A DNA stretch of 13,639 nucleotides from Parachlorella kessleri (taxonomy: Eukaryota; Chlorophyta; Trebouxiophyceae; Chlorellales; Chlorellaceae). The notes beneath the pieces were generated by a model that was not told the origin of the DNA, did not search any database, and saw nothing but the letters and a program-made list of their open reading frames with translations. Position 1 is the stretch's first letter. Each line of letters starts with the position of its first letter. The stretch covers positions 1 to 13,639 of the forward strand of contig BBXU01000382.1 in the NCBI GenBank assembly GCA_001598975.1, written 5' to 3'. Below, one piece after another: positions 7,060-13,639 of this stretch. Position numbers and translations under genes: made by a program.

Positions 7060-10000
7060 CTGCGTCCATCAGCCTCCACAGATTCATCTCTGCCAGACTG
7101 TAACAGCTGTCGCGTCTCTCATACGGCAGTTACAGAAACGGCCAGCCTCTGGAACATACAGGGACGGATCTTGCGCTCCTGCCGGTTGTCAACATGGCAA
7201 GCTGCATGCAAGAAACATTCAGTAGCACTGGACACTTACATAGTAGCCGCCATGGCGGGCAGTCAGCTCCCGCGGCGCACCGATGCACACCAGCTGCCCA
7301 TCCACGAAAATGCCCAGCCGGTCACACAGCACGCCGGCCTCCTCCATACTGCAGCAGGCAAGGACAACCTGTGTCTGCGCCCACGACTTGCGGGAGGTCA
7401 GACAGGGCAGGCAACTTCCACGAGGATAGACCGTCACATGACATGCTCGCGTGTCCATGGTACCAGGGCAGCGCACGGCCAGGAACAACAACGCAACAGA
7501 CATGGGGAATCTCCGGCCAAGAAGGTGCACCCAGATGCTCTGGGTCCTAGAGACGCCAGGAGCAACTGCAAGTTACCAAGCAAGCTAACATAGGGCGCTA
7601 CACGCATGGGGCCTCCCTGACACACACCCAACAGACACACACACACCAGAAGCAGATGGGTAATGGCTACTTGAAACCGGGACGGCACCACCAGCAGCAC
7701 GCCTGCCAATGATACCTGTGTGTTGTGAGGATGATGCCGCGGTCCCTCTTCGCCTCCTTCACCACATCCCACAAGTTGTGGCGGGATGCAGGGTCCAGGC
7801 CCTGCATCGGTCACGAGTGGATCAGATGACAAAAGGTGACGAGGGTCAGGGGACCAGCCGAAGGCAAAGCAGAACTAGCCTGTGCTGCACAACATTGCTT
7901 CTCCAGTAGGCAAAGCTGAAAGAGACAGACAGCAGGCGACCGAGGATGGCACGTGGCACGCCCAGCCCAAAAAGGATCACACCATTATTAGAGCCCTGAC
8001 CACATTGGCCGCAAAGCAACCAACCTCCCGCGCTCAAACCTAACCCAACCGCCCACGCATACATGTAGATGTCAACCCAAGTGCACCAATTGCAAGCTAC
8101 CTTAGGCGGGAGGCCCGGCTCAGGCCCAAGCAGACGCACACACCATTTGCCCCGACCCCCCTCTTACACACACTTTCACCCACACTCACCGTGGAGGGCT
8201 CATCAAGGTACACCACCCGCGGCTTCCCCATGAAAGATATGGCAACACTGAGGCGCCGCTTCATGCCGCCCGAGAAGGCGCTGGTGCGCTTGTCTCCCAC
8301 GCCCCCAAAGAAGAGGTTGACGCTGCGCAGGGCTGCATCAACAGCCTCTGTCAACTCAGAGCCCTGCACAGCCAGGCGTGGCAAGGAGTGTAACGACCAG
8401 GATGGCATGCTGAATGGGGCACTACTGAGCAAGCTGTTGGTGTGGCGTTTGCCCAGGGGCAGATCAAGTTACAGTGGCGGGGTCAAGTCTGAACTGAGGC
8501 GCGCAGCTCAATGAATTCCTCAGCAAGTCCAAACACTGGGTTTGAACCCCCGGCAACCAGAACTCAGCAGTATCCGCAGCAAACAGGTACTAAACAGGCA
8601 TACATGCGCAAAAAGACCAAATGGGCACAGGGAGAAGGAACAACCCCAACCCATGCTGCTGATTCGGTGCAATGCCACTGCAGTGACTGCGGCTATCCTG
8701 CCTGTAGTGCCAGTTGAGGCTGTGCAGCCTCAACTGCAAGGGCAGCGCTCCTATGTGGTCCAGGCCACGTGCTGCCCTTCCATGCAAGCAACCCATGCGG
8801 TCGGCCCACTCCGAACTTTGTACCCGCCCCGCCCACCTGCAACCCTTTCAGCCTCCCAAAGAAGAGCAGGTGCTCCCGAGCAGTGAGGGTCTCCCACAGG
8901 AGGTCGTGCTGTGGGCACACCCCCATCAGCCGGTAAATCCTGGACATGTCGTTGCGGATGTCCAGCCCCTCAACCCAGGCACTACCTGCAGCGGCAGCAA
9001 GTGGCATGCGCTCCTTCACTCTCAGCACCCACAAGATCCACTAGCTTAGGCGCCTACCGCACCTCAGTGCTGTCAGTCCCTCTCCAATGAAATGACATGG
9101 TAAGCGTGACGCACATATATTGCATGGCGCTAGGCAGCCACCCGAAGCCATGCTAAGGTACCACAGGCTGCACCCTGCGCCAACAACCCGGAACCACTGC
9201 CACCATACTTGTTGTTGGCAAGCATCCTGTACACCCCATGCCTGGTCCACTGTCAAGGCCCCATCAAACCACCTGAAGCCCTGGGATGGCCACCCCCTCA
9301 TAAACAAGGCCACCACAGTCCTGACCTGCGCTAGGCTCCAGGAAGCCTGTGAGCATGTTGATGGCAGTGGACTTGCCCGCCCCGTTTGGCCCCAGCAGCC
9401 CAAAGCACTCGCCGCGCCTGATGGCCAGGCTCAACCCCCGCACCGCCACCTTCTCCCTATACATGCATCAGTGCCATAAACTTCAGTTTCCACTGCTTCG
9501 GCGCCCAGTCTTGAAGCAGAAACATTGCTGAATGCAAGTACAGAAATACAAAAGCACCCCAGACCGGCCCAACTTGGCTGCCCTTGCAGGGCCCCATGCC
9601 CGGCTTGGAAAATTAAACCGACCAGCTCTGGCAGCCAATTCTCCACCTCTACTGCCAATTCTCCACCTCTACTGCCAATTCTCCACTGTGGAATTATAGA
9701 GAGCTGGCTCCATGTCAAAGGTGCAAACTGACAGAGGTCGCCGTCAACACCTAACCTTGCTTGCCCACACTGCCCTGCAGCTGAGGTGACCATCAAGGAG
9801 CGAGAAGGTGGGTAGGTGGGCTCACTCACTTGTTGCCCCCTGCCGGTGGGAACACCTTCCACAAGTCCTGCACCATGATGCTGCAACCCTCCTCCCACAG
9901 CTGGGGCTGCTGCTCCACCCCGAGCTGCTCGCTGCCGCTGTCGCCGCTGCTGATGGTGCTGTCCTTGGCATTGGGGCCAACCGACAAGGAGCTGGCACGC

Positions 10001-13000
10001 TGCAGAAGCTGCTCTACGCGTAGCCGCTCTGCCCTCACATCCTCCGCTTCAACAGGCACCTGCACAGGCAACACCCAGTAAGCACCTGAGCCATGGGCAG
10101 CGCAGCACGCTACTTGTTTTGTTGCCCTGCAACCACCAAGCCCCCGAAGCTCTCACGGACACCCTATATGCCGCAGGCTCCCGCACCTCCACTGCATCGT
10201 CCACGCTCTTGGACTTGGCCGTCACCCGGGCCGCACTCCGCGTGCTGCTGAAGCGGCTGCCCAAGAAGAACAGTGGGTGGCGCGGGACCCCAATGCCGGT
10301 GTTGGTCACCTGCTCCAGGTACCTGTGTTTAACACAAGGTGGCGGGGTTTCATTAAATTTCCACCAAGGCGCATTGTAAGCGACGCTACCGATGGAACGA
10401 CGTGCCAGTCCACCTTGCAGAAGTAAGGTCACCGCCCCGTGCCGTCCACACAAGCAAGGATACAGACAGCTTCGACAGGGTGCACACCACAAGCGCCGAC
10501 ATCACACCAAGAGGGCAATAGCAGTACCTTGGTGCAACACTGTTCCCTGATCTGGGCAGGATGGCTTCGACACCAAATCACCCCAGTTCATGATCCATGA
10601 TGCTACCTACCCACACCAGGACCTAGACAGCTGCTGTGTCACTTTTAGCTTACCAAGCCAGAAGAAGGAAGACAACCCCCTCCACCGCAAAGATGATCAT
10701 GACGCCAATCATGCCGTTGTTGGGATCCCCGAAGTTGCTCCAAGTCAGCCCTGTGCTGTCCTGCACCATGTCTCTCATGCACCATGTCTCTCAAACCCAC
10801 TTTTGTCACATACACTAGTCATGCTATGCATGCTCCTCGTATTTATCATGCAACTCCTCCCGGTAGTCCAGGGGAAAGGTCAAGGAGAGGCAGTCATAAT
10901 CAGTATCATTGGCATGCGCTTGGGAACAAATATGTAATCAACTGGCAAGGCCGCAACAGAAGCCAGCAATGCTCCACACGCTCCACAGTGGAGGCATCGA
11001 CAGAGCACTATAGTCAAACAGTTATAGGATGGCAGGAATAGCCAGCACAATAAAGAAATACCTGGTAGGAGGCTCTGAACGAGTACTGAGCAATCTCATA
11101 AAGCCCCCGGTAGAGGGCAAACCCGGGTATCAGTTCCAGGAAAATCACCCTGAAAGCAGTTGCTCTGCCAAATTAGAAGGTATGGCACTTTAGCCGAATA
11201 GTTTCTGAGTGATTTGAAGGCTCACAGCTGCATCAAGCAACAGCCAACCAGCACAGCCCTAGCTGCAAGACATCCCGCACAATCTGCTTACCTTGTGCAC
11301 AGGTTATTTTTCCAGACGCTCAGACGTGTAGCATAGGAGCTATACATGGGTATCACATTAAAGGCCACTCACCACCAGTGGCCTTGGGAGACAAACTGTT
11401 CCAAGAGAAGCAGCCCCACCAGGCCCGTGCCAAACACATTCATGTAGGTCACCTGCGCATGAGTCAGTCATAAAACACGGGGGAGCCATGGACACTGCAC
11501 GCCCAACAATGCTGCCTTTCAAGTGCTTGCTGATCCTTTTCGCAAGGCAGAGGCACTCCCTGGAGACCAGCCTGTGGCCACAGACATCCTACCCAAACCT
11601 GGCGACCTGGTAGAGGCGTGGCATGCACAAACTTCCCACACTCTCCAAGTGCTGCAAGCGTACTCACCACCACTGCTGTGCGCGAGCTGCGGAACAGAGT
11701 CGACAGCAGGAACGCGAATGCCACCACGCACTGGTTCCACAAGAAGTAGAACACCTGCGAAGCAGCGACAGCTGCTGCTGCTCTCGGGACAACTGCAGTT
11801 TAGCATGATGTTGGCTAGGCGCGCCATCTCTCGTAGAAGGGTGTCTGCTGCCATGCGCTTGAACAGTCATAGCAGCCCTAAGAGTGGGTCAAATAGGAAG
11901 GGTTGCCAACACATGCCGGGTGTCTACCGCCGCATCCAAGGACATGATCGCAAGCCACCGTCCCTCGGAAAGGACCTTGAAAGCCCTGACAGACAGGTGG
12001 CGAAGGTGACACACAGTCGGAGCCAGCCCACCAGCACGCCGTTTAAGAGGCGCTCGCTTGGGTGCCCCCCCCCCTCAAGCGTGATTTGAGTGAGCAGAGC
12101 CGCCTGTGCCACCTCGCGGCAAACTCAAACTCAATTGCTAAGCTGAGCCCCTCACCAGCTGCACAGAATACTCGGTTCTGCGGAAGAACGACAGGTTGAT
12201 CGCGGAGCCAAAGCCAATGAACACCCAGGTGTACACAAAGTTGAAGGCCAGGAACCAGGCGTACTGGATAGCCCAGTAGGCCGCATCCCCCAGCCCATGC
12301 ATCTTCATCATCGTGCGCAGCCTGCAGGCATAGAGCACAGCACGAACAGCCTGGGTGGCCAATCTGAGGAGCAGTCCACGCTGCTTGGCAGGGCACAGTG
12401 CACGGCTCCAGTAGAAATCGCAGCCCAGACTGTAAAACACCACCATCATGTACAGCCTGCAGGTTGACAAGACATGTCTGGCCACGTTTGTTGGAAACTT
12501 TCCAACGTCAAACGCCACCTTAGTGACCAATGACAAGAAGTCGATGGGCACCCGCCTGCCCACCATAGTCGCTAACGGCCAGGAGTCTACTTGTCTTGCC
12601 CTGACGCACGGGTCGCAGATACGACATAGTGCCTAAGTGCCACAAACCTACTACCAAGGCTCTGGCCCAGCAGGGGGCACGCCCACGGGATCATGCAATG
12701 AAGGAGGTCCATCACGCGCCCATGTGCGAATGAAGCATTGCACCTAGCTTGCACCACAGCGACAGTCAGCAAGGACGCCTAGCTTAGAGCCAAGCTTTCC
12801 CTCCCTAGCACACCTGGGCATCAGCATCAGCATATATCACTGACGTTACCATCAGAGAAGTAAGAGCACACCCCGCACCTCTTCTCCTTCTCGTACACCA
12901 GCTGTACTAGCATGAGCGGCAGCAGCAGCTGGCATAGCCAGGTAATGAACAGTGGGCCCAAGAGCGTGCTGAAGTCAATTGTCAACTTTGTTGCCACCTG

Positions 13001-13639
13001 CATGGCCAGAAGTCACAAGATATAGTAAGGGGATGGCCTAGCAGCATGCTGGCTAAGATCGGCTGCTTGGTTCTGTCTATGAGTCAAGCCTTGACCGTGG
13101 CGTGACACATAGCAAAAGTTAAGTAGTTATCATGCGTAATCGCACCAGGGTCGGGCTGATGGCGCAACATGCTCAGCGGTGAGCCTACACTATACCCCTC
13201 TCCCACAAACAAGCCGTGAGCAGATGGCAACGCCGGGCCTGGCGCAAAACCCTGTCTGCTGAAGTTCATTGTGCAAGGCCATTGGTGTCCACGGTTGCTC
13301 AAAGGGGGTTGCAGCTTTACCCACGTTGTGGCTGCCTTTGAGAATATCATGGGCTAGTAAATCGCGAAACGAACTCACCCGAGGGAAGTCGCTGATGCCA
13401 ATAAGGGTTGCTGTGAGATTGGAGCCCAAAGCCCACTGGATGTAAGCATTGGCAGCTTTGTTGAGCCCCTGCACCCCGGCAACAGACAGTTCAGCAGTTC
13501 CAACCGGCACCTGTCAGAACAGGGCCCCCAATCATGCAGATTTTGCATATGACTGAGCTGGCGGAGGGGTACAGGAAAGCCTGGAACCCTCACACGACGG
13601 CGCTTGACCCAGCGCCACAGACTCATCGCGCCGCCCCCC
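6781..13639 (-). CDS. Half-size ABC transporter, subfamily A (plant AOH/ATH type), partial at N-terminus
   Basis: ATP-driven membrane transporter; family members move lipids or fatty acyl compounds (known for plant ABCA9 at the ER; the substrate here is inference). Sixteen exons join with matching phase: 13639-13594 (partial), 13510-13379, 12997-12879, 12321-12156, 11754-11668, 11452-11373, 11149-11062, 10760-10654, 10322-10187, 10059-9830, 9456-9326, 8985-8837, 8363-8190, 7801-7716, 7348-7240, 7059-6781. All use GT-AG borders. They encode about 705 residues: loop (1-59), five to six membrane segments (about 70-275), linker (321-395), nucleotide-binding domain (397-613) and C-terminal domain (614-705), stop TAG 6783-6781. 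The order of one membrane domain then one ATPase domain, with MMKMHGLGD after the first visible membrane helix and LSVAIS after the signature, is that of plant ABCA2-like proteins of about 900-980 residues, so roughly 200-270 N-terminal residues are missing beyond the window. No break or frameshift was seen. Only the first, edge exon is uncertain. Confidence 0.95.
7240..9456 (-). other. ABCA nucleotide-binding domain exons
   Basis: Five exons supply a complete ATPase. 9326-9456: [20 protein letters not shown], then Walker [10 protein letters not shown]. 8837-8985: Q-loop in [20 protein letters not shown]. 8190-8363: signature [19 protein letters not shown] and Walker [11 protein letters not shown] with the catalytic Glu. 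7716-7801: D-loop GLDPASR and the H-loop strand IILTTH. 7240-7348: [20 protein letters not shown] and [10 protein letters not shown]. Every catalytic motif is intact, so the domain should hydrolyse ATP. Walker A ends KST, where many ABCA proteins have KTT or KTS, a conservative change. Half-size transporters work as dimers (family knowledge). Confidence 0.96.
8711..8779. repeat. Intronic inverted repeats: 12-bp perfect palindrome arms plus a second 9-bp stem
   Basis: CAGTTGAGGCTG (8711-8722) and CAGCCTCAACTG (8725-8736) are exact reverse complements with a 2-bp spacer. Directly after them, AAGGGCAGC (8738-8746) pairs exactly with GCTGCCCTT (8771-8779). Both stems lie in the ABCA intron 8836-8364, between the Q-loop and signature exons. 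They could be a degraded miniature element or an RNA structure; no target-site duplication was recognised. Confidence 0.75.
9634..9686. repeat. 20-bp tandem repeat, about 2.65 copies, in an ABCA intron
   Basis: GCCAATTCTCCACCTCTACT repeats at 9634-9653 and 9654-9673, with a 13-bp third copy at 9674-9686. Copies are identical, suggesting recent slippage. It lies in the 373-nt intron 9829-9457, just before the Walker A exon. Confidence 0.95.
9830..10059 (-). other. ABCA linker exon between membrane domain and ATPase
   Basis: A 230-nt exon, phase 0 in and phase 2 out, encoding about 76 residues. It begins [20 protein letters not shown], probably a short charged helix, followed by a Ser/Asp/Gly-rich segment ([19 protein letters not shown]) that looks disordered, and then the start of the nucleotide-binding domain ([18 protein letters not shown]), the usual LKKVYP-like A-loop strand with an aromatic residue for adenine stacking. 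The serines could be phosphorylated; that is inference. Confidence 0.85.
10762..10793 (-). repeat. 16-bp tandem duplication abutting an ABCA splice acceptor
   Basis: On the gene strand TGAGAGACATGGTGCA occurs twice in a row (10793-10778 and 10777-10762). The second copy runs into G at 10761 to make the GCAG acceptor of the exon 10760-10654. The first copy ends GCAT and cannot act as an acceptor. The intron end was thus duplicated without creating a competing site. Confidence 0.85.
11361..11385 (-). promoter_or_regulatory. Hairpin enclosing a 5' splice site in ABCA
   Basis: On the gene strand AAGGCCACT (11385-11377), loop GGTGGTG (11376-11370) and AGTGGCCTT (11369-11361) form a perfect 9-bp stem with a 7-nt loop. 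The GT of the donor (11372-11371), after exon 11452-11373, is in the loop, and the rest of GTGAGTGG runs into the 3' arm. Such a structure can reduce U1 access; a regulatory effect is inference. Confidence 0.55.
12065..12074 (+). repeat. C10 homopolymer in an ABCA intron
   Basis: Ten consecutive C in the plus strand, G in the transcript, within the intron 12155-11755. A likely spot for sequencing length error; no coding effect. Confidence 0.85.
12322..12878 (-). other. Long ABCA intron between the first visible TM exon and the MKMHGLGD exon
   Basis: 557 nt, donor GTGCGG, acceptor CCTGCAG. The last ~245 nt stay open in frame with the downstream exon back to an ATG at 12566, so that part has no stop, but the exon join [14 protein letters not shown] is exactly the family sequence and leaves no room for extra residues. 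I treat it as intron. Confidence 0.75.

Larger units (their letters stand above)
10187..13639 (-). other. ABCA membrane domain exons (extracellular loop plus about six TM segments)
   Basis: Nine exons. 13594-13639 and 13379-13510 encode a soluble stretch ([20 protein letters not shown], ending in GISDFPR) in the place of the large extracellular loop of ABCA proteins. 12879-12997 encodes a hydrophobic helix ([20 protein letters not shown]) ending in VYEKEK. 12156-12321 starts [16 protein letters not shown] and carries two hydrophobic runs. 11668-11754 ([20 protein letters not shown]), 11373-11452 ([17 protein letters not shown]) and 11062-11149 ([14 protein letters not shown]) continue the membrane region. 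10654-10760 holds the last helix ([20 protein letters not shown]). 10187-10322 is the cytosolic exit ([20 protein letters not shown]). This matches the ABC2-type permease layout of plant ABCA members. TM1 and the start of the loop lie outside the window. Confidence 0.9.

Noticed and set aside
11523..12089. Open frame of 188 codons on the plus strand, the longest in the window
   Set aside because: Antisense to ABCA exon 11754-11668 and its introns; composition is unstructured and no domain is visible.
12322..12566. In-frame upstream extension of the MKMHGLGD exon as coding
   Set aside because: The phase-matched join of EKEK(R) to [12 protein letters not shown] reproduces the family sequence exactly; the extension has no family counterpart.

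Overview
The window looks like nuclear DNA of a unicellular green alga, most likely a chlamydomonadalean chlorophyte (Haematococcus-like GC content and gene style; this placement is inference). The reasons are many short exons split by introns of about 80-590 nt with GTGAGT/GTAAGT donors and GCAG acceptors, a TGTAA polyadenylation signal instead of AATAAA, a fairly GC-rich sequence with a long CAG/CTG run, and proteins of the plant/algal type. Both genes are on the minus strand, so transcription runs right to left.

Right half (13639 to 6781): the C-terminal ~705 residues of a half-size ABC transporter of subfamily A (the plant AOH/ATH group, Arabidopsis ABCA2-ABCA12 type). I could join 16 exons with every reading phase matching. 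They hold the end of the extracellular loop, the rest of the membrane domain, a Ser-rich linker, one complete nucleotide-binding domain (Walker A, Q-loop, signature, Walker B, D-loop, H-loop) and the C-terminal domain, ending in TAG at 6781-6783. The N-terminus lies beyond the right edge. A 3' UTR of about 0.8 kb ends at the only TGTAA between the stop and the next gene (5993-5997).

Left half (5745 to about 1): a secreted acetamidase/formamidase-family (FmdA/AmdA) protein. I rebuilt 17 exons from a signal-peptide exon at 5745 to 502 in continuous phase (466 codons). The core family motifs are present (HWGYF, the GDPAMEQLYGW segment, MTGPVYVCGAEPGD, GGNVDNRRIG, VPGALI, GDCHGGMGDGE). Closing the frame needs an 11-nt microexon (1800-1810) and a GC-AG intron (donor at 2217). 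The 3' end is unresolved: it runs into an uninterrupted (CAG)26 tract, CTG on the gene strand, at the left edge.

The genes lie head-to-tail in the same direction. Only about 120-140 bp separate the inferred poly(A) site of the transporter from a TATA-like box of the amidase gene. Nothing in the sequence shows that they share a pathway. I see no tRNA, rRNA, mobile element, CRISPR array or plus-strand gene. The most unusual material is in the gene architecture: a microexon, a GC donor, competing donors with an in-frame stop, a donor in a hairpin loop, intronic palindromes and tandem repeats.
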